NCBI GenBank assembly: GCA_020720705.1
Contig: DYOJ01000127.1
Location: 1 to 6,687, forward strand
Direction of reading: 5' to 3'
Origin: Acetofilamentum sp.
GTDB lineage: Bacteria > Bacteroidota > Bacteroidia > Bacteroidales > JAADGE01
Length of the DNA stretch: 6,687 nt
A program made the translations under genes and the position numbers. The notes below the pieces were generated by a model. It was not told the DNA's origin. It was given only the letters and a program-made list of their open reading frames with translations, and searched no databases. Position 1 is the stretch's first letter. The number at the start of each line of letters is the position of its first letter. Shown here one piece after another: positions 1-6,257 of the stretch.

Positions 1-97
1 TATTGCACCTTTGAGGTGTTTTCACCTCAAAGCCTTAAATATCAGGTGAAAACACATGATATGTGCAGGTTGTTTTTGAGTTTTTCAGCAGACCCTA
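1..97. mobile_element. Possible insertion-sequence terminus, element extending left of the window
   Basis: No gene is visible in this stretch. It contains two tandem hairpins (10-62) and then the motif TTTTTCAGCAGACCCTA at about 81-97. Read on the - strand the motif begins TAGGGTCTGCTGAAAAA, which from memory resembles the outer tips of some transposons common in Bacteroidota. If so, the tip is near 97 and the transposase lies off the left edge. Hairpins just inside a tip are known in several insertion sequences, where they block expression of the transposase from outside transcripts. No second copy of the motif is visible in the window, so neither the other end nor a target-site duplication can be shown. 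It could equally be the 3' region of an unseen host gene. Confidence 0.3.
10..62. repeat. Two tandem hairpins sharing an inverted 12-base core
   Basis: Hairpin 1 is a perfect 9-bp stem, 10-18 (TTTGAGGTG) with 23-31 (CACCTCAAA), closed by a TTTT loop. Hairpin 2 pairs 39-48 (ATATCAGGTG) with 53-62 (CACATGATAT), with one mismatch and an AAAA loop. In addition 16-27 (GTGTTTTCACCT) is the exact reverse complement of 44-55 (AGGTGAAAACAC). The two local hairpins are therefore mutually exclusive with one longer-range stem. No T-tract follows on either strand, so these are not ordinary intrinsic terminators. They may be a transposon-end regulatory structure or an attenuator-like element. Confidence 0.6.
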
Positions 98-153
98 TTT
101 AAACGTTTTCTTACAAACACTATATCTTGTGAAAATATATCCGCCTTAAACAA

Positions 154-182
154 AAAAACGACCGGATTTTACGGTCGTTTTT
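154..182 (-). terminator. Strong bidirectional intrinsic terminator behind the MarR gene
   Basis: AAAAACGACCG (154-164) pairs perfectly with CGGTCGTTTTT (172-182) around a 7-base loop. The GC core CGACCG/CGGTCG is flanked by A and T runs, so RNA from either strand ends in a U-tract (seven U on the - strand). It lies 21 bases past the stop of the MarR gene and should end that transcript. It would also stop transcription entering from the left. Confidence 0.9.
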
Positions 183-203
183 ACGTTGTCTAAGGAATGT
201 TTG

Positions 204-893
204 TTATTTGCTTCTCGTTCCGTTGGGTTGCAAATATTTTTCTGTAATCTCGGATAATTCCGAATTTCTGTCATGCTCATGAATTTCGTGATGGAATTGT
301 TCAAGTTTAGACAAAATGGTTATGAGTTGTTTTTTCTCAAAATCGGTTAAGTTTCCGGCAATAATGTTTGCGGCATCACCCATTTTATTGAAAATACCGA
401 CCACAATACCAAGTCCTAACCGTGTGATAGCTACTCGCTTACCTCGTCCGTCTTCGGGGTCTTTGGTTTCGGAGGCATATCCTTTTTTTATCAAGCGTTT
501 TATGATTTCCGTACCCGAAGTTATTTCAATCAAATTTTGATTAATAAGTTCGGTTTTGGAGTAATCTTTACGTGTTGTTAAACTTGCTAAAAAACCAAAC
601 TCATCAATTGAGTTCACGGGTGTGTTTTGCAATATTTTTTTTGTATAATGTTTTGCAAATTTATACAGCGCCCCAACCTGCCGGCTTATGTGAGCTTCTA
701 CTGATTGGGCTTTATTGAAATCATCCGAAACGGAATAGGTTTTATTTTTTAAACCTTCGTTCTTTCGATTTGTATCCGACCTGTAAGTCAGCCACAAAGC
801 AAAGGTTTCTATATCAGCAGGAGTTTTACCTTCCGTTGTTTCGTATTCTTCGGCAAGGTCAATCAATTGTTTGACAAAATCGTACTTACTCAT
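204..893 (-). CDS. MarR-family winged-helix transcriptional regulator
   Basis: This is a 229-residue protein and a probable DNA-binding repressor or activator. The winged-helix region is roughly residues 97-165. It holds a helix-turn-helix with recognition helix near 124-140 (ITSGTEIIKRLIKKGYA), followed by a wing with the family-like charged pattern ETKDPEDGRGKRVAITRLG at 142-160. The flanking helices (60-95 and 165-205) would form the dimer interface. At 229 residues it is longer than the usual 140-160, with an extra N-terminal segment of about 60 residues. The start is ATG at 893. A TTG further upstream (938) would add 15 residues inside the divergent promoter region and is unlikely. The gene is divergent from a lipoprotein gene, with 117 bases between them, so it may control that gene and itself. 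No effector can be predicted. Confidence 0.85.
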   Translation of the reverse strand: MSKYDFVKQLIDLAEEYETTEGKTPADIETFALWLTYRSDTNRKNEGLKNKTYSVSDDFNKAQSVEAHISRQVGALYKFAKHYTKKILQNTPVNSIDEFGFLASLTTRKDYSKTELINQNLIEITSGTEIIKRLIKKGYASETKDPEDGRGKRVAITRLGLGIVVGIFNKMGDAANIIAGNLTDFEKKQLITILSKLEQFHHEIHEHDRNSELSEITEKYLQPNGTRSK

Positions 894-1010
894 CGTTAAA
901 TTTTTTACAATATTACAAAAATATATCAATTTCGTCAAAATAAATTTTTACAAATTACGATTTTGAGTTACTTTTGTGGAAAATTATTTCAAAAACAAAT
1001 AGATATCATT
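894..1010. promoter_or_regulatory. Divergent promoter and candidate operator region
   Basis: This interval separates the MarR gene from the lipoprotein gene. On the + strand TACTTTTG at 969-976 matches the Bacteroidota -7 consensus TAnnTTTG and lies 34 bases before the lipoprotein ATG; no clear -33 box is seen. On the - strand TATTTTTG (complement of 916-923) fits the same consensus and lies 22 bases before the MarR ATG. Candidate regulator sites are a perfect 7-bp inverted repeat, TCAAAAT (935-941) and ATTTTGA (960-966), with an 18-base gap. There is also a direct repeat of TTTTTACAA at 902-910 and 945-953, each copy followed within a few bases by ATTAC. Binding by the MarR protein is inferred from position only. 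Confidence 0.5.
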
Positions 1011-1705
1011 ATGAAAATGAGAATTAATTTTGCTTTTTTTGCTGTAACAAGTTTTATTTTAGTTACTTATGTTTCGTGTTCAAATACTAAACAATCGGAT
1101 AGTAAAAAAACGAACAAAGTTGAATTTGCCTTAAACTCGGAGACATCAGGAGCGGAAATTACATTCAAACTTTGTATGTAACCCGGTTTTTGGCTACAGG
1201 TGTTTATGGGCACGGCGATGCCGGAAACGGTGAGTTGTCCAAAAATTCAGGTGAAGCCTTGCGTCCGGCGACATTGCCGGTATGGTTGCACAAAAGAAAC
1301 GTTCAAAACAAATTCGGCTCTAATGTGCCTACACCTGAAACTCCTGTCCCCGATGCCTACACAGGGGCTACTCCGGAGTCTGATTTTCAGTTGGTTGTAA
1401 AAACAGATAAACCACTAAACGGAAAATACCGCATTTACTTGGAAATAAATCAACCACGGGATTTCATTGACTATTGGAACAGTACAAAGTTTCCGGACAA
1501 TAAGCATTACAAAAGTTCCTGCCAACCATCTGTTGCTTATGCTGTTACTATTGACACAAAAACTACGGGAGAGTATTTTCTGAATCCCGTCGGGCACGGA
1601 CATTATGCCTGCGAAGACGGAAAATTATATACCGACCTAAGCGGTTTCACCACAGCATTAACTATTGCTAAAAAAATATCACTAACCATCACAATAAACA
1701 ATTAA
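1011..1705 (+). pseudogene. Broken DUF2271-type lipoprotein gene (frameshift with internal loss)
   Basis: The 5' part, from ATG 1011, encodes an N-terminal signal (MKMRINFAFFAVTSFILVTYVSC) that probably ends at a lipidated Cys23. The position -3 residue is Tyr, so the lipobox is imperfect. It continues to VEFALNSETSGAEITFK and stops at 1179-1181. The remainder lies in another frame, readable from about 1154 as GNYIQTLYVTRF and then to the stop at 1703-1705. It contains DAYTGATP, KYRIYLEINQ and GHGHYACEDGKLYTDLS, in line with periplasmic DUF2271 proteins of unknown function. Such proteins normally have a stretch like 'vavWIED' between these two parts, and it is missing here. A TTG at 1172 could in principle start the 3' part, but the product would lack an export signal. 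The gene is therefore probably dead. The family call is from remembered motifs. Confidence 0.7.
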
Positions 1706-2114
1706 AATCACTAGTTACTTTTTTTAGCTCCACATACACCGATTTTATGGATTGTTCAAGGCTTTTTGAATTTACAATTGCCTCATATACAGTGTATTCG
1801 TCGTTTGAATCAAGCAACGTAAAATAGGATTTATCAATGTTTTTCAGGTCGATTTTTCCGGCAAATTTTTTGGGGCGTCCGCGCTTGCCCGTAGGTTTTT
1901 CCGTGCAGAGGTATTGTTGTCTGTATCTTTGCTCGCCGAATTTACCGAAGCGCCCGAACTGTAAAAAGTTCAGTTTGCCTTTGATGCCCAAAAACAAGAG
2001 CATAATTTCGACCAAGAAATCCCTGCGGGGTTTTGACAATTTGGTTGATTCGGATAATATTATTAAATTATTGAATATCAATATTTTAACGCTTAATATA
2101 GCCTCGAAAATCAT
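1689..2114 (-). pseudogene. Transposase relic with a large internal deletion
   Basis: This 141-codon frame joins two pieces of a much longer DDE-type transposase that I recall as common in Bacteroidota. Residues 1-67 match its N-terminal part (SKPRRDFLVEIMLLFLGIKG, then NFLQFGRFGKFGEQRYRQQ). Residues 68-134 match a late segment (YLCTEKPTGKRGRPKKFAGK, then EYTVYEAIVNSKSL). The intervening region, which should carry the first catalytic aspartates, is missing. The junction is at about 1911-1920 and stays in frame. Homology seems to fade after KKVT (about 1712), and the last residues run into the end of the lipoprotein gene, so the 3' end is also lost. No terminal inverted repeats are visible on either side. 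The 161 bases upstream (2115-2275) show no gene. The product would be inactive. Confidence 0.75.
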
Positions 2115-2275
2115 ATTTTGAACAGATTTATGGAAAAATCCTCTAAGATAATGATTTTCAGGCTTTCAACCAAATATTTACGACACTTTTTTTATGCTGA
2201 TTCATTGTTTTTTAATACGTTGCAGAAATTATTAACGGAGTATTGATTTGGAAAACAGCATTGTAATTGTGTAAT

Positions 2276-3688
2276 TTAATTTACACTCTCTAAAACTTCA
2301 TACATTTTTACCATCCCATAAGTGTCTAAACAGCAGTAATCAAGTAAATCTTTTTCAATTTGCTTTTTTTCTGGTTCGGGCAAATTGTTTTTTATCATTT
2401 TGTACCACGATATTGAAGCCAACTGTCCGTGGTTGATATTCAAATCTTTATAAGATAATTTCTTGAAAAATACCGGTAAAACTTTTTTCAGCGATGTACG
2501 ACCTTTAAATTCGTGATGTACATAGAGATTTGTGCTGAAAATGGTCATTAAATCGAAAATATTGTCGTTAAATTTTGTCATCAAGTCTTTAAATTCCGGA
2601 TACATTTCGCCCATCTCTTTATTTCGGGTCATTTCAAACGTTTTGTTCCACACGATAAAGGTGCCGTCGGGGTTCTTGATGTCTTTTTTCAAACTTTTCA
2701 ATAAGTCGAGTTGCGGGTCTTGTTTACCGTCGGACAGGAACGCTTTGTGCCTGACTTTCGCGCCGGGTTTATCGATGATATGCAACGAATATTGAAACAC
2801 AATTTGCCGATATGCTCTGAAATTATCATAAAGCGGAATTGCATAGCTAAACGATTCGTAATCAATAAAATACAAAGGATATTCCAACTTACGCAGCAAG
2901 TTTTTTATCTGCTTTGCTTTGATAATTACGCTTTCATTTTTGGCAACCTGAACCTGATAGCTTTGAATTTTTGAAAGCTGAAAATCGTCCGGAACATCGT
3001 TAATATCAATAATTCCGGCTTCTAATAATTCGTTTCGTTTTTTCTTATTTATACGCGAAATATTGTAAACGGTGTATTCCGGCAAATCCGTAAAATAATG
3101 TTTGATAAACGGACAATCTAATTTGTCATCGCATTCTGAAACATACGAAATTTTCGGTCGCTCTCCGTAAATGAATTTTTGCGCTTTAGTGATATTTTTT
3201 TCGATTGTTTTATACGCATCATTCACTCTTTCAGTCATATTGAGCACATGAAAAAGCTTTTCCGGTTCAATTTTTCCCTTTCTGACATATTCGGTATTGA
3301 TGTAAACCAAAAACGTATTTCGGATTTGTTTGCCCGATTTGTTAAATACATATTTTTGAAACGTTAAATCGTCCACATATTCATCTTTTGCCGATGCAGA
3401 CGATTTTACTTCGTAAATATCCGTATAATTTCCGTCTTCCACAATGATATCGGCTCTGGCATACAGATTTTTATATTCGGCTTTCAACTCCTCTTTTATT
3501 TTTCCGACATATTTTTTTGAAAGCAATTGCACGGCATAACTTTGCACCAAATACCCTTGCTCGCGTAAAAATTCATCTTCGGGCGAATCTTCTTTTTTGA
3601 ACAATACCGGTTCGTTCGTTTTCAACCAAAGTTCTTTCGGGCATTTCAGATACAACATGTAATCCGATTTCGTAAACTGTTTTTTCAT
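2276..3688 (-). CDS. DUF2779 protein: Cas4/RecB-like nuclease fused to a DEDD-type exonuclease
   Basis: This 470-residue protein has two apparent nuclease modules. The N-terminal PD-(D/E)XK region has YLKCPKELWL (14-23), then D80 in YARAD, E93 and K95 in YEVKS, and Q111 in LTFQKYVF. These are the Cas4/RecB-like motif series. C16, C186 and C192 could be remnants of, or ligands for, the Fe-S cluster found in Cas4-like nucleases, with C452/C453 as further candidates. The C-terminal DUF2779 region begins with FIDYESF (D276, E278) and continues with VWNKTFE (347-352) and D379 in IFDLMTIF. It ends with YCCLD (Y451, D455), like a DEDDy 3'-5' exonuclease. The second motif has Glu352 where Asp might be expected. 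Length fits the family. The start is ATG 3688, just before the conserved KSDYMLYLKCP. It lies 43 bases after the DnaQ-like gene with no terminator between, so co-transcription is likely. Its biological role is not established; DNA processing or defence is inference. Confidence 0.85.
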   Translation of the reverse strand: MKKQFTKSDYMLYLKCPKELWLKTNEPVLFKKEDSPEDEFLREQGYLVQSYAVQLLSKKYVGKIKEELKAEYKNLYARADIIVEDGNYTDIYEVKSSASAKDEYVDDLTFQKYVFNKSGKQIRNTFLVYINTEYVRKGKIEPEKLFHVLNMTERVNDAYKTIEKNITKAQKFIYGERPKISYVSECDDKLDCPFIKHYFTDLPEYTVYNISRINKKKRNELLEAGIIDINDVPDDFQLSKIQSYQVQVAKNESVIIKAKQIKNLLRKLEYPLYFIDYESFSYAIPLYDNFRAYRQIVFQYSLHIIDKPGAKVRHKAFLSDGKQDPQLDLLKSLKKDIKNPDGTFIVWNKTFEMTRNKEMGEMYPEFKDLMTKFNDNIFDLMTIFSTNLYVHHEFKGRTSLKKVLPVFFKKLSYKDLNINHGQLASISWYKMIKNNLPEPEKKQIEKDLLDYCCLDTYGMVKMYEVLESVN

Positions 3689-3731
3689 ACGTTTTTTTTT
3701 ACGTTTTTAAGAAATTTTACCGATTTTAAAA

Positions 3732-4310
3732 TCAGACACTGATTACACCGCGTTTTTTTAATTCAAAAAAACAATTTGCGCATGCTTTTACGTCGCCAAG
3801 CGCATGGTGTGCTTCCTCAAATTCTTTTTTGAATAATTTCGTATGAAGCTCTGTCAAATTGGGCCACTTATACTTGCCGAAATTTCCCGGAATTTGACAA
3901 TAATCGGTTGATGATTCTTTGGTGCAAATCTTTTTTACCGATGAAAGTTCGTTTTGTATTTTTTTGCGTAAAAATTCAGCACCGACTATCTTTTCGTCAA
4001 AACTGATATTATGCGCGACCAAAATCTCGGTGCGCGACAACACCTCTGCAAAAATCGTAAGAACCTCCTTTAAATCACGACCTTCTTTTAACGCCATTTC
4101 GTTTGTAATTCCGTGTATATCTGAGGCTTCCGTCGGAATTTTAAAACCTACGGGCTTGATAATAAAGCATTTTTCATCAATCATTTTCTGATTATAATCG
4201 TAACTCAGCCAAGCAATTTGAATCATTCTGGGCCAGTTTTTCAAATCGGTAACGGTAGCCTTATAATTTTTCGGCAAACCGGTTGTTTCGGTGTCAAATA
4301 GTGTTATCAT
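3732..4310 (-). CDS. DnaQ-like DEDDh 3'-5' exonuclease
   Basis: This 192-residue protein is an RNase H-fold exonuclease that would remove nucleotides from 3' ends of DNA or RNA. All catalytic positions are visible: D6 and E8 in FDTETTG, D105 in HNISFDEKIVGAE, and H168 and D173 in HHALGD. IHGIT (65-69) is also typical of the DnaQ epsilon-like group. It is a single-domain protein without the C-terminal polymerase-binding tail of a replicative epsilon subunit, so it is more likely a repair or accessory exonuclease. The start was set at ATG 4310, directly before ITLFDTETTG. An in-frame TTG at 4328 would add six residues but lies inside the promoter -7 box (4326-4333). It precedes the DUF2779 nuclease gene by 43 bases, probably as the first gene of a two-gene unit. 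Confidence 0.9.
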   Translation of the reverse strand: MITLFDTETTGLPKNYKATVTDLKNWPRMIQIAWLSYDYNQKMIDEKCFIIKPVGFKIPTEASDIHGITNEMALKEGRDLKEVLTIFAEVLSRTEILVAHNISFDEKIVGAEFLRKKIQNELSSVKKICTKESSTDYCQIPGNFGKYKWPNLTELHTKLFKKEFEEAHHALGDVKACANCFFELKKRGVISV

Positions 4311-4325
4311 TTCAAATTTTTTTGT

Positions 4326-4333
4326 CAAATTTA
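4326..4333 (-). promoter_or_regulatory. Bacteroidota -7 box for the two-exonuclease unit
   Basis: The - strand reads TAAATTTG, an exact TAnnTTTG match, 15 bases before the ATG at 4310. The nearest upstream TTG is 25 bases away, longer than usual, so the -33 element is uncertain. A start site a few bases downstream would leave a leader of only about 10 bases. Confidence 0.45.
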
Positions 4334-4574
4334 CGTTCAGTGAGTGCGTTGCCGTTCACAAGGTAGTTTATGCAATATTTCGTTAGATTTTAGTATTTAG
4401 ACATTAGACTTAATTTGATAAATTTCAATTAGTTATATCCAATTTTCATAACTGAGATATTTTCAAATCAAATTTACAATCAATCAAAAGTTTACAATAA
4501 TATTTAACGAACTATTGATACTAAAAACTGCTGATACGTTTACTTATTATTTTTTTAAATATTTGAAATTCTGT

Positions 4575-4615
4575 AAATTAACACATTTTCAAATTTCCAA
4601 ATTAACACATTTTCA
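4575..4615. repeat. Short tandem repeat, 24-base period
   Basis: AAATTAACACATTTTCA occurs perfectly at 4575-4591 and again at 4599-4615, separated by AATTTCC. It begins only 6 bases beyond the DUF262 stop codon. It may be a replication-slippage product or a fragment of a dispersed AT-rich intergenic repeat. Confidence 0.8.
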
Positions 4616-4621
4616 GTAAAC

Positions 4622-6190
4622 CTATTGCAACATCAGTTTTTTTGCATTTTTCCACAATATTTCGGAACGTTCGTCAATAAATTTCTCGAAATTATTGGTG
4701 TACAAAATATCGGTAATAAATGCACTTTTGAACACTTTGTCGTGGTTGGGCGATAAACGTTTCAGATATAGACTCGGCTTGTCTCCGCTCAATTTATTGT
4801 TGTCGGCTTTGGATAAAATGCAGAAATTTGCCAAACAGTTCATTTCTCTTTCACTCTTGCCCAGCGAGCGCAAGTATGCACGCGGAAAAATATGATGAAA
4901 TTCGTTGCTGTTATTTTCCTGCAGCACTTTGCGCAACGACACAGAACTTCCGTTGATTAATGAAAGCGGGTTGTTTTGTGCAAGTTGCAACGCAAATGTT
5001 TTGCTGCTGACGGGGTCGGTACGAAACGCAGTGGTTTTGTAATATTCGGACGTAAAATCAAACTTAAAATTGGCTAATTCCGAAGGTCTTCCGGTTCGCA
5101 AATTTATCATTTCGGTTATATCCTTGTTCAAATTTTTCATCACACCGGAGCTGTAACGTTTTGAAAAACAGGTTCTCCAAAACCATTTTGTGATTTCTTT
5201 GCGTTGCTCGTCGTTATAAATTTGCTTTTTTCGTTCGGGTGTTCCGAAAAATGCGGAAAGCGGAATCAAAATATTCGGATAGGGCAGGTTTGACAGTTTT
5301 TCAATTTTAAAATTGGTTTTTAGAAAGTCAATACTGCCCTTTATGCCGGTTATTATTTCCTTAAACCGCGTTCTCACTTCGTTACCTCTCAATTCAATTA
5401 GAGATTTGGACGACGCATTGTGCGACAAAATTGCAGAACCGCAGCGCAAAAGTAAATCGACATCGTCCCCGACGCCCTGAAAACCAAAGGGTTCTAAATC
5501 TATTTGTAAGTCTTCAAAACATTTTCGCAAATCAAAATTGTCGCTCCACGTCCACGCGTTCAGCAATTGGAAGGTGTCCAATTCGATTCCCTTTCTGTTG
5601 ATACGTTCAAAAACGATGGAAACTTTTGTTTTGTCTTCTGTTTCAAGTATTTGAATCGGAATATGCGCTTCTTTAAATTTGGTTTGAAGTCCGTCAATTT
5701 TGATAATATTTTTTTTATCTAACTTCTCGGTAGCTTCGCGGTATTTTACACTGTCGAACAAACACGAAAGCGGAAAATGTTTTGTCGGGTCAGCTTCGTT
5801 TTCGGCTAAGGCAAAAAACTGCGTTTCCTGCGCATCGTCGTTCAACGAATAGTCGTAATAAATATTGAAATTTTTCGATACTTCCTTTGGCTTCAATTCT
5901 GTTTGAAAAACCGAAAAAATGGACGTAATTCTTTGCTGACCGTCAAGAACATAGTCAATAGGCAAACCTTCTTCTTTTTGAACTAACGAAAAATATCCGA
6001 GTTCGCGTTCGGATTTCAAACGTTCTTTTGTTCGCCAAAAAAGAATCGTGCCGAAAGGATAGCCTTTGTATAAACTGTCCATAAAATACGCAACTATATC
6101 GGGTTCCCACACAAAACCACGTTGAAATGACGGAATCCTGATTTGTCCGTTGAGAACTTTCTCAAATAATTGTCTGATTGTATAATCCAT
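4622..6190 (-). CDS. DUF262/DUF1524 protein, GmrSD-like restriction nuclease
   Basis: This 522-residue protein combines an N-terminal DUF262 domain with a C-terminal DUF1524 HNH nuclease domain. DUF262 signatures are IPSFQRGFVW (19-28), YPFGTILFW (44-52), the nucleotide-binding motif DGQQR (83-87) and FERINRKGIELDTFQLLNA (194-212). The HNH part has EFHHIFP (430-436, H432/H433) followed by NFCILSKADNNKLSGDKP (455-472). Proteins of this build include GmrSD, a type IV enzyme that uses nucleotides and cuts glucosylated hydroxymethylcytosine DNA, and SspE of phosphorothioate-linked defence. The target here cannot be read from sequence. No DNA-modification genes are adjacent, which fits a stand-alone enzyme. 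The start is ATG 6190 (MDYTIRQLF, where the domain begins). A longer frame from 6286 would add 32 hydrophobic residues but runs across the promoter boxes. Both domains look complete. Confidence 0.88.
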   Translation of the reverse strand: MDYTIRQLFEKVLNGQIRIPSFQRGFVWEPDIVAYFMDSLYKGYPFGTILFWRTKERLKSERELGYFSLVQKEEGLPIDYVLDGQQRITSIFSVFQTELKPKEVSKNFNIYYDYSLNDDAQETQFFALAENEADPTKHFPLSCLFDSVKYREATEKLDKKNIIKIDGLQTKFKEAHIPIQILETEDKTKVSIVFERINRKGIELDTFQLLNAWTWSDNFDLRKCFEDLQIDLEPFGFQGVGDDVDLLLRCGSAILSHNASSKSLIELRGNEVRTRFKEIITGIKGSIDFLKTNFKIEKLSNLPYPNILIPLSAFFGTPERKKQIYNDEQRKEITKWFWRTCFSKRYSSGVMKNLNKDITEMINLRTGRPSELANFKFDFTSEYYKTTAFRTDPVSSKTFALQLAQNNPLSLINGSSVSLRKVLQENNSNEFHHIFPRAYLRSLGKSEREMNCLANFCILSKADNNKLSGDKPSLYLKRLSPNHDKVFKSAFITDILYTNNFEKFIDERSEILWKNAKKLMLQ

Positions 6191-6225
6191 GATTTCGGTT
6201 TTGAATTTTTGACGTAATTTTATTA

Positions 6226-6257
6226 CAAAAATACAAAAATACAAAATAATTATACAA
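6226..6257 (-). promoter_or_regulatory. Promoter of the DUF262/DUF1524 gene with duplicated -7 box
   Basis: On the - strand TATTTTTG occurs twice in direct succession (complements of 6234-6241 and 6226-6233), and both copies match TAnnTTTG. A TTG (complement of 6255-6257) lies 21 bases ahead of the downstream copy, suitable for a -33 element. The ATG is 35 bases beyond that -7 box, leaving a leader of roughly 25-30 bases. This supports the start at 6190. Confidence 0.6.

Larger units (their letters stand above)
4311..4621. other. AT-rich intergenic region without a gene
   Basis: This gap separates the DUF262 gene from the DnaQ-like gene, both read on the - strand. It contains the -7 box near its left end and a 24-base tandem repeat near its right end, right behind the DUF262 stop. 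No plausible coding sequence, RNA gene or strong terminator hairpin was seen. Its length and the -7 box argue for separate transcription of the exonuclease pair. Confidence 0.6.

Noticed and set aside
10..62. CRISPR array fragment, suggested by repeated palindromic units and a Cas4-like gene in the window
   Set aside because: There are only two unlike hairpins, no regular spacers, and no cas1, cas2 or effector gene.
1154..1181. Simple sequencing error as the cause of the frameshift
   Set aside because: A single-base error would not also remove the central family segment; there is no long homopolymer at the junction. It cannot be fully excluded without reads.
1172..1705. Independent gene starting at TTG 1172
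   Set aside because: Its sequence begins in the middle of a DUF2271-type domain and lacks a signal peptide; it is better explained as the 3' half of the broken lipoprotein gene.
2532..3367. Several antisense reading frames inside the DUF2779 gene
   Set aside because: They lack family features and sit opposite a well-supported coding sequence.
4311..4328. TTG start for the DnaQ-like protein
   Set aside because: The TTG lies inside the TAAATTTG -7 box, and the ATG at 4310 is directly before the first conserved strand.
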